DNA from: an uncultured Collinsella sp.
Lineage (GTDB): Bacteria > Actinomycetota > Coriobacteriia > Coriobacteriales > Coriobacteriaceae
Direction: 5' to 3'
DNA length: 64,000 bases
Assembly (NCBI GenBank): GCA_958421275.1
Contig: CATZLI010000008.1
Location: 62,001 to 126,000 of the forward strand
This document shows, in pieces, positions 52,206-61,954 of this stretch. The notes under the pieces were generated by a model. It worked only from the letters and a program-made list of their open reading frames with translations. It was not told the origin of the DNA and ran no database searches. A program made the position numbers and the translations under genes. Numbering within the stretch: position 1 is the first letter of the stretch; each line of letters begins with the position of its first letter.

Positions 52206-52808
52206 ATGAATCTTTCATCCCAGAAGAGCGCGATCGCACTCTCCGCGTCCGCGGCCGCGCTGCTCATGCCGGTTTCCGCGTTCGCCGAGGACGGCGCCGC
52301 CGGTGCGGACATCCTCATCCCTAAGATGGCGGAGTTCATCCCGGCGCTCATCGCCTTCCTGATCATCTGGATCGTGCTGGCCAAGGTCGCCCTGCCGGGC
52401 ATCATGAAAACCATGGAGGAGCGCGGCAAGAAGATCGAGGAGAGCCTCGACGAGGCCGAGAAGACCAAGCAGGAGGCTATTGCCAAGCGCGCCGAGTCTG
52501 ACTCGATCGTCACCGACGCCCGTCGTCAGGCTGCCGATATCGTTCTCGAGGCCCGCAAGGACGCCGAGTCCGAGCGCGCTCGCATTATCGAGGCTGCGCA
52601 CAAGGAGGCCGAGGAGATCATCGCCAAGGCCCATACGACCGTCGAGGACGAGCGCAAGTCCATCTACGCCGGTGCCGCGAGCTCCATCGCCGACCTGTCC
52701 GTCGCCGTCGCCACCAAGATCGTGGGCGAGGCACTCGAGGACGAGACCGAGCAGAAGAAGCTCATCGAGCGCTACATCCAGGAAGCAGGTAGCCTGAATG
52801 CCGACTAG
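52206..52808 (+). CDS. atpF: ATP synthase Fo subunit b
   Basis: 200 residues. Before the single membrane helix (FIPALIAFLIIWIVLAKVALPGI, about 44-66) there is an extra 30-residue stretch, SSQKSAIALSASAAALLMPVSAFAEDG, that looks like a cleavable signal peptide. A long charged coiled stalk (about 70-200) follows. It links Fo to the delta subunit on F1. The end overlaps the atpH start by 11 nt. Confidence 0.93.
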   Translation: MNLSSQKSAIALSASAAALLMPVSAFAEDGAAGADILIPKMAEFIPALIAFLIIWIVLAKVALPGIMKTMEERGKKIEESLDEAEKTKQEAIAKRAESDSIVTDARRQAADIVLEARKDAESERARIIEAAHKEAEEIIAKAHTTVEDERKSIYAGAASSIADLSVAVATKIVGEALEDETEQKKLIERYIQEAGSLNAD

Positions 52809-53274
52809 CCGCTATCAGGACAAGGTGCTCGAGACCTACGCGCGCTCCCTCATGGAAGCCGCCAAGGCCGAGGGCCATGTGTTCGAGGACCTCGAGATGA
52901 TCGAGCGCCTGGCTTCCGCCAGCCCCGAAATCATCGCTGTGCTCGACACCATGTCCAAGCGCGACCAGCTCGACCTTCTTCCCAAGGTGGCAGCTGCCTT
53001 TAAGTATGTTGCCGAGGAAGACGAGGATGTAGTGGGCGTGACCGTCACCACGGCGATCCCGCTCGACGACGAGCTGCGTCAAACCATCACTAAGAAATGC
53101 GAGCAGGACTTCGGCCGCAAGGTATTCCTTATCGAGCAGGTCGATCCGTCTATCGTGGGCGGCCTGGTGCTCGAGGCCCGCGGCGAGCGTCGTGACATTT
53201 CCGTCAAGACGCAGCTGCGCATCGCGCAGGAGACCCTCGCAAACTCTGCTAATACGTACGGAGGTGAAGCCTAA
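52798..53274 (+). CDS. atpH: ATP synthase F1 subunit delta
   Basis: 158 residues, a little short (about 175-180 usual). ARSLMEAAKAEG at the N-terminus and VDPSIVGGLVLEARGERRDISVKTQL near the end are characteristic. Its stop and the atpA start share one base (TAATG), so translation is coupled. The subunit tops the alpha/beta head and holds the b stalk. Confidence 0.93.
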   Translation: MPTSRYQDKVLETYARSLMEAAKAEGHVFEDLEMIERLASASPEIIAVLDTMSKRDQLDLLPKVAAAFKYVAEEDEDVVGVTVTTAIPLDDELRQTITKKCEQDFGRKVFLIEQVDPSIVGGLVLEARGERRDISVKTQLRIAQETLANSANTYGGEA

Positions 53275-54872
53275 TGTCCGAAACCCTCAATGCCCAGGAT
53301 ATCGCCAAGAAACTGCAGGAGCAGCTCACGAGCCTCTCCGCGACGGTCGATACGCATGAGGTTTCTACGGTCGACGAGGTAGGCGACGGCATCGCGCGCG
53401 TCTCCGGCCTCAAGAGCGCCATGGCAGGCGAGCTTCTGGAGTTCAAGAGCTCCGATACCGGTGAGACCGTCTTCGGCCTCGCCCAGAACCTTGACCGTGA
53501 CGAGGTCGGCGCCGTTCTGTTTGGTGCCGTCGACTCCATCAAGGAAGGCGACGAGTGCCGCACCACTGGCCGCATTATGGATATCCCCGTGAGCCGTGCC
53601 ATGCTCGGCCGCGTCGTCAATCCGCTCGGCCAGCCCATCGACGGTCTGGGTGACATTGTCGCCACGCACCGTCGTCCCATCGAGTTCAAGGCCCCCGGCG
53701 TCATCGACCGTACACCGGTGTGCGAGCCGGTTCAGACCGGTCTGTTGGCTATCGACTCCATGGTGCCTATCGGCCGCGGCCAGCGCGAGCTTATCATCGG
53801 CGACCGTAAGACCGGTAAGACCGCCATCGCCATCGACGCTATCCTCAACCAGCGTGGCAAGGGCATGGTCTGCATCTATGTCGCCATCGGCCAGAAGGCC
53901 TCCACGGTTGCTAACATCCGTGAGACCCTCGCCCAGCACGGTGCGCTCGAATACACCATCATCGTTTCGGCAACCGCTGCCGATTCTGCCCCTATGCAGT
54001 ACATCGCGCCTATGGCCGGTGCCGCTATCGGCGAGTTCTTCATGTACAACGGCGAGGACGGCAAGCCCGCCAGCGAGACCAACCCCGGCGGTCACGTGCT
54101 CGTCATCTACGATGACCTGTCCAAGCAGGCCGTGGCATATCGTCAGATGTCGCTGACGCTGCATCGTCCGCCCGGACGCGAGGCCTATCCTGGCGACATC
54201 TTCTACCTGCACTCTCGTCTGCTCGAGCGTGCCGTCAAGATGTCCAAGAAGAACGGTTACGGCTCCATGACGGCCTTGCCGATCATCGAGACCCAGGACG
54301 GCGACGTCTCGGCCTACATTCCGACCAACGTCATTTCCATTACCGACGGTCAGATCTACCTGCAGTCCGAGCTCTTCTTCCAGGGCCAGCGCCCGGCAGT
54401 CGACGTGGGCATCTCCGTGTCCCGCGTCGGTGGCGATGCACAGACCAAGGCCATGAAGCAGGTCGCCGGCAATCTTCGTCTGGACCTCGCTTCGTACCAG
54501 GAGCTCGCCGGCTTTACGCAGTTCGGCTCCGACCTTGACGAGGCTACGCAGAAGCAGCTTACCCACGGCGCTCGCATGACCGAGCTCCTTAAGCAGCCGC
54601 GCTACAAGCCGTTTGAGGTTGGCGAGCAGATCGTTACGCTGTTTGCCGGCAACGAGGGCTTCCTGGACGACCTGGAGATCGCCGACGTGCTGCCTTTCCG
54701 TGCCGAGCTCATTGAGTACATGGACAACGGTTTTGGCTCGCTGCTCGACAAGGTTCGCGCCAAGAAGATCGACGATGACACCAAGGCTGAGCTCCTGCGC
54801 GTCATCGGCGACTTTAAGCAGCAGTTCATGGCCAAGCACCATGCCGACACGACTGGATCAGAGGAGAACTAA
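53274..54872 (+). CDS. atpA: ATP synthase F1 subunit alpha
   Basis: 532 residues. Walker A is GDRKTGKTAIAID; GQREL, VSATAADSAPMQYIAPMAG, and RPGREAYPGDIFYLHSRLLER are conserved, and the arginine finger lies in the VGISVSRVGGDAQTK region. The regulatory nucleotide site belongs to this subunit. Length and order are normal. Five nt separate it from atpG. Confidence 0.97.
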   Translation: MSETLNAQDIAKKLQEQLTSLSATVDTHEVSTVDEVGDGIARVSGLKSAMAGELLEFKSSDTGETVFGLAQNLDRDEVGAVLFGAVDSIKEGDECRTTGRIMDIPVSRAMLGRVVNPLGQPIDGLGDIVATHRRPIEFKAPGVIDRTPVCEPVQTGLLAIDSMVPIGRGQRELIIGDRKTGKTAIAIDAILNQRGKGMVCIYVAIGQKASTVANIRETLAQHGALEYTIIVSATAADSAPMQYIAPMAGAAIGEFFMYNGEDGKPASETNPGGHVLVIYDDLSKQAVAYRQMSLTLHRPPGREAYPGDIFYLHSRLLERAVKMSKKNGYGSMTALPIIETQDGDVSAYIPTNVISITDGQIYLQSELFFQGQRPAVDVGISVSRVGGDAQTKAMKQVAGNLRLDLASYQELAGFTQFGSDLDEATQKQLTHGARMTELLKQPRYKPFEVGEQIVTLFAGNEGFLDDLEIADVLPFRAELIEYMDNGFGSLLDKVRAKKIDDDTKAELLRVIGDFKQQFMAKHHADTTGSEEN

Positions 54873-54877
54873 GCCCT

Positions 54878-55786
54878 ATGGCCAACCTTCGCGACATTAA
54901 GAAGCGAATCTCCTCGGTTACCACGACCAAGCAGATCACGCGCACGATGGAGATGGTCTCTACGGCCAAGATTCGTCGTGCCCTCGATCGCTCCAAGCAG
55001 GCCGAGCCCTATAAGGAGGCGCTGACCGACGTCATGTTGACGGTTGCCGGCGACGCCTCCTGCTCGGGCAACGATCCCATGCTGCACAAGCATGAGATCG
55101 TTAAGCGCGGCCTGATTGTCGTCATTGCTTCGGACCGCGGCCTTGCCGGCGGTTTCAATACGACGGTGGAGCGTACGGCCGAAAAGCTCGCCGCTTCTTG
55201 GGCGAACGATGGCATCGAGTGCGAGGTCATTGCGTGTGGACGAAAGCCGGCCACGTATTTCCGCGACCGCGCAAACGTCATCATGCACTTTGAGGGCAAT
55301 TCCTCCGAGCCCGATTTCAATCAGGCCCGCATGATCTCCTCTCATATCTGCGATGCGTATCGTGCCGGTGAGCTTGACCGTGTCGAGCTTGTCTACCACC
55401 ACGCCAAGAACCGCGTGGATCAGGAGCTTCGCGTCGAGCACTTGCTGCCGCTCGATCCCGAGATGATCGCTATGGCCCACGGTCCGCGTAAGAACGAGAC
55501 CGACGCCCCTAAGCGCATCTCGTCCACGTTCGAGTTCGTGCCCTCTCCCGAGCATGTTCTCGGCAAGCTTGTACCGTCGTATATCCTGACGGTCATCTAC
55601 CAGGCCCTGATCGATTCGGCGGCCGCCGAGCAGGGAGCACGCCGTAAGGCCATGCACTCCGCGACGGAAAACGCCACCGCGATCATCTCGACCCTTACCC
55701 GCACGTATAGTCGCGTGCGTCAGGCTTCGATCACGACCGAGATTAACGAGATCGTCGGCGGAGCCTCAGCATTGGAGGAACAGTAA
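54878..55786 (+). CDS. atpG: ATP synthase F1 subunit gamma
   Basis: 302 residues. N-terminal RDIKKRISSVTTTKQITRTMEMVS and C-terminal SEMTARRMAMK-type region, here EQGARRKAMHSATENATAII, form the rotating coiled shaft. DRGLAGGFN marks the central domain. The stop shares a base with the atpD start (TAATG). Confidence 0.96.
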   Translation: MANLRDIKKRISSVTTTKQITRTMEMVSTAKIRRALDRSKQAEPYKEALTDVMLTVAGDASCSGNDPMLHKHEIVKRGLIVVIASDRGLAGGFNTTVERTAEKLAASWANDGIECEVIACGRKPATYFRDRANVIMHFEGNSSEPDFNQARMISSHICDAYRAGELDRVELVYHHAKNRVDQELRVEHLLPLDPEMIAMAHGPRKNETDAPKRISSTFEFVPSPEHVLGKLVPSYILTVIYQALIDSAAAEQGARRKAMHSATENATAIISTLTRTYSRVRQASITTEINEIVGGASALEEQ

Positions 55787-57240
55787 TGGCTAATAACACC
55801 GTAAAGCTTGCGGTCGAGGAAGCCACCAAGAAGACGACTGCCGGTGATGGTCGCATCGTGCGTATCATCGGCCCTGTCGTCGACGTCAAGTTTGACGGCG
55901 CGGTGCCCCCGATCTACAACGCGCTCACGGTCGAGGCCGAGACCCCGATCGGTCACCTGAGCACGATCCTCGAGGTCGAGAGCCAGCTTCCGGGCGGCGT
56001 CGTCCGCACGGTCGCCATGTCCTCGACCGACGGCCTGCAGCGCGGCCTTGTCGCCACCGATACCGGTGAGCCCATGAAGATGCCCGTTGGCCCCAAGACG
56101 CTCGGTCGCATTTGGAACGTTATGGGTAAGCCCGTTGACGGCAAGCCCATGCCCGAGGTGGAGGAGTTCTACCCCATTCACCACTCAGCGCCCCGCTTTG
56201 ACGAGCTCACCACCAAGACCGAGATCTTCGAGACCGGTATCAAGGCCGTCGACCTTCTTGAGCCCTACATTCGTGGCGGTAAGACGGGCCTGTTCGGTGG
56301 CGCCGGCGTCGGCAAGACCGTTCTGATTCAGGAACTCATCAACAACCTCGCCCAGGAGCACGGCGGCACCTCGGTGTTCACCGGCGTCGGCGAGCGTACC
56401 CGTGAGGGCACCGACCTTTATCTCGAGATGAGCGAGTCTGGCGTTATCGACAAGACTTGCTTGGTCTACGGTCAGATGAACGAGCCGCCTGGAGCGCGTC
56501 TGCGCATCGGTCTGGCCGGCCTCACCACCGCTGAGTACTTCCGCGATCGTGGCCAGGACGTCCTGCTGTTCATCGACAACATCTTCCGCTTCTCCCAGGC
56601 AGGTTCCGAGGTTTCCGCACTGCTGGGCCGTATGCCGTCCGCCGTTGGTTACCAGCCCACGCTGGCAACCGAGATGGGCGACCTCCAGGAGCGCATTACC
56701 TCGACCAAGACGGGCTCCATCACCTCCGTCCAGGCCGTCTACGTCCCTGCAGACGACCTGACCGACCCGGCGCCTGCCACGACGTTTACGCACCTCGACG
56801 CCACTACGGTCCTTTCGCGTAGCATTTCGTCGCTCGGTCTGTTCCCGGCTATCGACCCGCTCGCGTCTTCCTCCGACGCTCTCGATCCCTCGATCGTCGG
56901 CGAGGAGCACTACCGTGTCGCCGTCAAGGTCCAGGAGCTCCTGCAGGAGTACTCCGACCTTCAGGACATCATCGCCATTCTGGGTATGGACGAGCTGTCC
57001 GAGGAGCAGCGCCTTACGGTCAACCGTGCCCGTAAGATCCAGCAGTTCCTCTCCCAGTCCTTCCACGTTGCCGAGAAGTTCACCGGCAACCCCGGTGTCT
57101 ACGTCCGCGTCGAGGATACCGTCCGCTCCTTCGCCGAGATTGTCGACGGCAAGGCCGATGACCTGCCCGAGCAGGCTTTCCGCTATGCTTCCACGATTGA
57201 GGACGTGCGCGAGCGCGCCCGCAAGATGGGGGAGAAGTAG
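55786..57240 (+). CDS. atpD: ATP synthase F1 subunit beta
   Basis: 484 residues. Walker A GGAGVGKTVLIQELI, catalytic Glu in GERTREG, Walker B LLFIDNIFRF, DELSEEQRLTV (DELSEED loop). An N-terminal extension of about 22 residues (NNTVKLAVEEATKKTTAG) is longer than usual. This is the catalytic subunit of the enzyme. Confidence 0.97.
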   Translation: MANNTVKLAVEEATKKTTAGDGRIVRIIGPVVDVKFDGAVPPIYNALTVEAETPIGHLSTILEVESQLPGGVVRTVAMSSTDGLQRGLVATDTGEPMKMPVGPKTLGRIWNVMGKPVDGKPMPEVEEFYPIHHSAPRFDELTTKTEIFETGIKAVDLLEPYIRGGKTGLFGGAGVGKTVLIQELINNLAQEHGGTSVFTGVGERTREGTDLYLEMSESGVIDKTCLVYGQMNEPPGARLRIGLAGLTTAEYFRDRGQDVLLFIDNIFRFSQAGSEVSALLGRMPSAVGYQPTLATEMGDLQERITSTKTGSITSVQAVYVPADDLTDPAPATTFTHLDATTVLSRSISSLGLFPAIDPLASSSDALDPSIVGEEHYRVAVKVQELLQEYSDLQDIIAILGMDELSEEQRLTVNRARKIQQFLSQSFHVAEKFTGNPGVYVRVEDTVRSFAEIVDGKADDLPEQAFRYASTIEDVRERARKMGEK

Positions 57241-57243
57241 GTT

Positions 57244-57636
57244 ATGCGTATCCGCATCGTGTGCCCCGTGAGCTGCGCCTATGAGGGCGACGCTGCGTTT
57301 GTGTCGATTCCGTCCACGGATGGCGAGTTTGGCGTTCTGCCTGCTCACTCCAGCGAGATTTGCACGATCGACCGCGGTTACGTTCGCGTTTCCGATAAGG
57401 CCATGGGCACTGTCGACCACACGTTTGCCGTGGCCGGCGGCTATGCCCAGGTTGCGGACGATGTCGTGACCGTTCTCGCCGAGCGCGCTTGCGATTTGGC
57501 GACCGTCGATGCCGACAAGCTTAAAGCTGATATTCAAGGTTTTGAAGAGAAGCTGGGTAATTTGTCGGAGGATGATGCACGCCGCGCCTACCTCTATAAT
57601 GAAATCGCATGGTGTAAGCTCAAGCTTGCCCAATAG
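57244..57636 (+). CDS. atpC: ATP synthase F1 subunit epsilon
   Basis: 130 residues. Beta-sandwich N-terminus with DGEFGVLPAHS and VAGGYAQVADDVVTVLAERA; the C-terminal helices are degenerate but present (AYLYNEIAWCKLKLA). It can inhibit ATP hydrolysis. Last gene of the atp operon, before a strong terminator. Confidence 0.93.
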   Translation: MRIRIVCPVSCAYEGDAAFVSIPSTDGEFGVLPAHSSEICTIDRGYVRVSDKAMGTVDHTFAVAGGYAQVADDVVTVLAERACDLATVDADKLKADIQGFEEKLGNLSEDDARRAYLYNEIAWCKLKLAQ

Positions 57637-57672
57637 TCAAACGATTTAGCGTTCGACCATTTGCGAACACAT

Positions 57673-57715
57673 CATGCCCGGGATGGCCTAGCCACCCCGG
57701 GCATGCTTTTTGAAA
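57673..57715 (+). terminator. Terminator between atpC and murA
   Basis: CATGCCCGGG / CCCGGGCATG with a 13-nt loop, followed by CTTTTTG. Some read-through to murA is possible because the murA ribosome site begins in the same stretch. Confidence 0.8.
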
Positions 57716-57724
57716 GGGTAGACC

Positions 57725-59008
57725 TTGGATATTATCCGCGTTGAGGGTGGCCACGCCATCGGAGGCTCCGTGCCCGTCTCGGGTGCCAAGAACTCCGCGC
57801 TCAAACTCATGGCGGCAACGCTTCTGGCGCCGGGCAAGACGACGCTGCAGAACGTGCCAGATATTTCTGATGTCCACGTGATGGGCAAGGTGCTCAAGGG
57901 CATGGGCGCAACGATTGATGTTCTCGACGAGCACACGCTCGAGATTGATACCTCTCAGGTCGATTCCTGGGAGGCTCCCTATGAGCTCGTCGCTAAGATG
58001 CGTGCTTCCACCGCCGTCATGGGGCCCCTCCTGGGCCGCTTCCATCGCGCCAAGATCGCCATGCCGGGTGGCTGCAACCTAGGTGCTCGCAAGATCGACA
58101 TGCATATCCTGGGTCTCGAGGCCCTGGGCGTTGAGTTCGACACCGCCCACGGCTACATCAACGCCAACGCGCCTCAGGGCCTGCGCGGTACCACCGTCAC
58201 GCTCGAGTTTGCCAGTGTCGGTGCGACCGAGAACCTCATCATGGCTGCCGTGCGCGCGCAGGGCACCACGGTTATCGACAACGCGGCTCGCGAGCCCGAG
58301 ATCGTCGATCTCGCTAACATGCTCAACGAAATGGGTGCCAAGATTGTCGGCGCCGGTACGCCTGTCGTGACCATCGAGGGCGTGGAAGAGCTGCATCCTG
58401 TTACCCATCGCGTGGTGGGCGACCGCATCGAGGCTGGTACCTTTATCGTTGCCGGTGCGTTGATGGCCGACGATCGCGGCGTCGATGTCACGGGCTTTTG
58501 CCCCATTCACTTGGGCATGGTTCTCAAAAAGATGGAGCTCATGGGTATCGACTGCGAGCGCGTCGAGGATGGCGTCCATGTGAGGCGTGCCGAGCGTATC
58601 AAGCCGGTCGATATCCAGACGCTTCCGTTCCCCGGCTTCCCGACGGACATGCAGGCGCAGATCATGGTACTCTCCGCCCTTGCCGATGGTAGCTCCGTTA
58701 TCACCGAGAACATCTTCGAGAATCGTTTTATGTTCGCATCCGAGTTGGTGCGAATGGGTGCCGATATTCGCATCGAGAGCCATCACGCCATGATTCACGG
58801 CGTCAAGGGTTTCTCGGGTGCGCAGGTTACCTCGCCCGATCTGCGCGGCGGTGCAGCTCTTGTTGTCGCTGGTCTGATTGCCGATGGCACGACCGAGGTG
58901 TCGGCCATCCATCACATCAAGCGCGGCTATGAGCGGTTTGTCGAAAAGCTGCAGGCGCTTGGCGCTCACGTCGAGCACGCCACTGTCCCCGATCCCGTCA
59001 TCTACTAA
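57725..59008 (+). CDS. murA: UDP-N-acetylglucosamine 1-carboxyvinyltransferase
   Basis: 427 residues from TTG 57725, with GAAAGGG 6 nt upstream. First committed step of peptidoglycan synthesis, adding enolpyruvate to UDP-GlcNAc. SGAKNSALKLMAATLLA is the substrate loop; the active-site Cys117 is in MPGGCNLGARKID, so the fosfomycin-sensitive Cys form. FPGFPTDMQAQ is also diagnostic. The LCP gene follows 12 nt later, giving a wall-synthesis pair. Confidence 0.95.
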   Translation: MDIIRVEGGHAIGGSVPVSGAKNSALKLMAATLLAPGKTTLQNVPDISDVHVMGKVLKGMGATIDVLDEHTLEIDTSQVDSWEAPYELVAKMRASTAVMGPLLGRFHRAKIAMPGGCNLGARKIDMHILGLEALGVEFDTAHGYINANAPQGLRGTTVTLEFASVGATENLIMAAVRAQGTTVIDNAAREPEIVDLANMLNEMGAKIVGAGTPVVTIEGVEELHPVTHRVVGDRIEAGTFIVAGALMADDRGVDVTGFCPIHLGMVLKKMELMGIDCERVEDGVHVRRAERIKPVDIQTLPFPGFPTDMQAQIMVLSALADGSSVITENIFENRFMFASELVRMGADIRIESHHAMIHGVKGFSGAQVTSPDLRGGAALVVAGLIADGTTEVSAIHHIKRGYERFVEKLQALGAHVEHATVPDPVIY

Positions 59009-59020
59009 TGCAGGTTGCCT

Positions 59021-60250
59021 ATGTTTAAGAAAAAGCCCCTTGCGGAATCCCGAAGACCTTCGACCGGCGCGCAGGCCAAGATCTATAGCCGTGATAACGT
59101 CGCCCGCTATTCCGAGCGCGCCCGTCAGCGCCGCCGTGGCCACACGGTTCGCCGCGTCGCGCTTATTGCCGTGCTCGGTGTGCTGCTGAGCGCAACGACT
59201 GCCGCCGGCCTGTGGTTCGCCACCATTATGGGCAAGCTCGGCGATTCCAACGTCATTACCGACAACCTACGCCAGATTCTAGTCGATACCGACGAGGCAA
59301 AAGACCCGTTCTACGTGCTGCTCCTTGGTACCGACGGTCGCCCGGGCGAGGATACGTATCGTGCCGACTCGATTATCCTGGCACGCATCGACCCCACGCA
59401 AAAGCAGGCGACGCTCATTTCCGTTCCGCGCGACACCAAGGTCGAGTACAAGGGCGAGACCATGAAGATCAACGCCTGCCATACCGTTGGCGGCGCCGAG
59501 GCCATGGTCGAGGCGGTCAACGAGCTGTGCGGTGTTCAGATTTCCCACTATGCCGAGGTCAGCTTCGACGGTATGCAGGCGCTGATTGATTCGGTTGGCG
59601 GTATCGACATTAACGCAACCGATGATGTTGACGACCCCGAGCACCTGGATATTAAGATTACCGCTGGTCAGCAGCATATGGACGGCGCCACCGCCCTTAC
59701 CTATGCCCGCTGCCGCTACACCTATGCCGACGGCGATTACACGCGCATGCGCCACCAGCGTCAGGTACTTGGCGCCCTTGCCAACCAGATTCTCAATAAC
59801 TTCGATGCCACGAAGATCTTTGGCCTGGTTAATTCGCTGTCCGATATGCTCGTAACCGATATGAGCGTTCAGGATATCGTGGCTACGGTCAACGCCATGC
59901 GCGGTATGGATGTCGACGGTATCTACTCGGCCAACCTGCCCTCGTACGCCGACGACAGCACCATGATCGACGGTGTGAGCTACGTCTTTGTCTACGAGGA
60001 CGAGCTCAAGGAAATGATGGAGCGCGTCGACGCCGGCAAGGACCCCAAGGGTCCCAACACCATGGGCCTTTCCGACGGTTCCAGCTCTACGATCGGCGAC
60101 CTGAACAACAACACGTCTGACGACTACGCAAACGGTACCGCAACCTCATCGGTCAGCTCTGACGATTCCGATGACTCAAGCGATTCGAGCGATTCGGACT
60201 ACTACGAAGAGCCCACCGGCGACGGCAACGGCTACGAAGCCAACTACTAG
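59021..60250 (+). CDS. LytR-CpsA-Psr (LCP) family wall-polymer ligase
   Basis: 409 residues from ATG 59021. A basic cytosolic N-terminus (RARQRRRGHTVRR), one helix at about 46-68, then the LCP domain (about 95-260): LLLGTDGRPGEDTYRADSIILARIDP, ISVPRDTKVEYKG, ALTYARCRY, DYTRMRHQRQVL with the pyrophosphate-binding arginines. LCP enzymes attach teichoic or other glycopolymers to peptidoglycan. The tail of about 60 residues is Asp/Ser-rich (SSDDSDDSSDSSDSD). It follows murA by 12 nt. Confidence 0.92.
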   Translation: MFKKKPLAESRRPSTGAQAKIYSRDNVARYSERARQRRRGHTVRRVALIAVLGVLLSATTAAGLWFATIMGKLGDSNVITDNLRQILVDTDEAKDPFYVLLLGTDGRPGEDTYRADSIILARIDPTQKQATLISVPRDTKVEYKGETMKINACHTVGGAEAMVEAVNELCGVQISHYAEVSFDGMQALIDSVGGIDINATDDVDDPEHLDIKITAGQQHMDGATALTYARCRYTYADGDYTRMRHQRQVLGALANQILNNFDATKIFGLVNSLSDMLVTDMSVQDIVATVNAMRGMDVDGIYSANLPSYADDSTMIDGVSYVFVYEDELKEMMERVDAGKDPKGPNTMGLSDGSSSTIGDLNNNTSDDYANGTATSSVSSDDSDDSSDSSDSDYYEEPTGDGNGYEANY

Positions 60251-60251
60251 A

Positions 60252-60420
60252 GTTACGGCGTTTTACCAAACGCCGTAACGACTCGACGCTGCGCGGGCCG
60301 CATTTGGACAATCTGACGTTCAACTTCAAGGGCGCGACCAGAAGGTCAGCGCCCTTTCGCTTCACGTCACCTTGTCTCAAATGCGACCCGCTCGCTGTCG
60401 TTGCCAAAACATCGGCGTTG
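60252..60420 (+). repeat. Structured composite intergenic element, copy C
   Basis: Hairpin 1: GTTACGGCGTTT (60252-60263) / AAACGCCGTAAC (60268-60279) with TACC loop. Outer stem, GACCAGAAGG hairpin and tail are as in copies A and B. It begins 1 nt after the LCP stop. The remaining gap to 60518 holds only a weak GGGACGTTCC palindrome. Confidence 0.85.
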
Positions 60421-60518
60421 CCGGAACACTTGGCACTTGGGGACGTTCCTTTTGTACCGGCAGTTTGGGACACTCCTTGCGTTAAGAGGCTGGCGTGCGT
60501 CAACCTGTTCTCATTGCA

Positions 60519-60565
60519 GCAAAAAAAATCGCCCCGTTCTTGGTTGAGGACGGGGCGATTCGTCT
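60519..60565 (-). terminator. Intrinsic terminator of pepT
   Basis: Minus strand: AATCGCCCCGTCC / GAACGGGGCGATT hairpin, then eight T residues. It lies 22-68 nt past the pepT stop. Confidence 0.88.
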
Positions 60566-60586
60566 TTTGGACTTGTGCAGCCAGGC

Positions 60587-61834
60587 TTATGCAAAGCGGG
60601 CGACGAGCTCCTGGAGCACGTCGGTCATCTTGACGAGCGAACTGACCGGGACGAACTCGTTGACGCCGTGGTAGCAATAGCCGCCGGTGGAAAGGTTGGG
60701 GCAGGGCAGACCGCGGAACGACAGCTGAGCGCCGTCGGTGCCGCCGCGAATCGGCAGCACTTGGGGCTCAACGCCGCAGGCAAGGTAGGCTTCCTTGGCA
60801 ACATCAATAAGCTCGGGATAGTCACGAACGATCTCGGCCATATTTCGATACTGCTGCTTAATCTCGACCGTCACGCGCTCCTCACCCAGACGCTGGTTGA
60901 GCATCGAGGCGGCGGCATCAATAAGGTCGAGTTTCTGCTGGAACTTGGCGGCGTCATGGTCGCGGACGATATAGCGCGCTGTGGCGTGATCGACGGTCGC
61001 AGATACACCCTCAAGGTGATAAAAGCCCTCGTAGCCTTCCGTATACTCCGGGCGCTGCACGTAGGGGAGCAACGCGTTGAAGTCGCAGAACAGATTGCCT
61101 GCGTTGACCATACGGCCCTTAGCGTCGCCCGGGTGGATGGACTGGCCCTCAAAGCGGACGGTTGCCTCGGCGGCGTTAAAGCACTCCCACTCCAGCTCGC
61201 CGATGGGGCCGCCGTCGACCGTGTAGGCGTACTTGCAGCCAAAGGCATCGATATCCAACAGCTCGGCTCCGTGGCCGATCTCCTCGTCAGGGCAGAAGCA
61301 AATGCCGAGTGCGGGATGGGGCAGAGAGGGGTCCTGAGCGATACGCGCGACAAGCGACATGATCTCGGCGACGCCTGCCTTGTCGTCCGCGCCCAGCAGC
61401 GTGGTGCCATCGCTGCAGACCAGGTCCTCACCCGCGAGGTCATTCAGGGCGGGAAGCTTGGCGGTACTCATGGCAACGGGCTTACCGTCAACCGTGCCGC
61501 AGACCAGGTCGCCGCCTTCGTAGTGTACGATGTGCGGCTTCACGCCGGCGCCCGGTGCAACTTCGGTGGTGTCGAGATGGGCGATCAGGCCCAGGGCGGG
61601 CTTGTCCTCAGCGCCCGCACTTGCGGGGATATGCGCGCAGACATAGGCGTGCTCGGTCACGTGGGCATCTTCCGCACCAAGCTCGCGCAGCTCTTCAGCC
61701 AGCACGTTGGCAAGGTCAAACTGAACGGCGCTCGAGGGTACCTGGTCGCAGTTTGCATCCTCGGACTGCGTGTTGATCTGGACGTAGCGCAAAAAGCGTT
61801 CGAGGACATCGGGGCTCGTGGTGGTGTTTTCCAT
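60587..61834 (-). CDS. pepT: Peptidase T (M20B aminotripeptidase)
   Basis: 415 residues from ATG 61834 with GGAG 8 nt upstream; the frame extends further without support. Zinc ligands and catalytic residues: LIAHLDTTE, LLGADDKAGVAEIM, CPDEEIGHGA, YTVDGGPIGELE and STGGYCYHGVNEF. It removes N-terminal residues from tripeptides in the cytosol. The RGGTDGAQLSFRGLP segment is typical of PepT and intact, unlike the broken M20 gene at 41.8 kb. Confidence 0.93.
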   Translation of the reverse strand: MENTTTSPDVLERFLRYVQINTQSEDANCDQVPSSAVQFDLANVLAEELRELGAEDAHVTEHAYVCAHIPASAGAEDKPALGLIAHLDTTEVAPGAGVKPHIVHYEGGDLVCGTVDGKPVAMSTAKLPALNDLAGEDLVCSDGTTLLGADDKAGVAEIMSLVARIAQDPSLPHPALGICFCPDEEIGHGAELLDIDAFGCKYAYTVDGGPIGELEWECFNAAEATVRFEGQSIHPGDAKGRMVNAGNLFCDFNALLPYVQRPEYTEGYEGFYHLEGVSATVDHATARYIVRDHDAAKFQQKLDLIDAAASMLNQRLGEERVTVEIKQQYRNMAEIVRDYPELIDVAKEAYLACGVEPQVLPIRGGTDGAQLSFRGLPCPNLSTGGYCYHGVNEFVPVSSLVKMTDVLQELVARFA

Positions 61835-61954
61835 AAAGACCGCTCCAATCTTGGTCGTCGTGTGCAACAAGAACTCTAGCACGGTATGCCACGGCATACC
61901 ACGACGCTTGGATGGGGTAGAATCAGCCATTGAATGCAGAAGGGACGGAAGATC

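Noticed and set aside
53271..54842. 523-residue minus-strand frame opposite atpA
   Set aside because: Shadow frame of a highly conserved gene.
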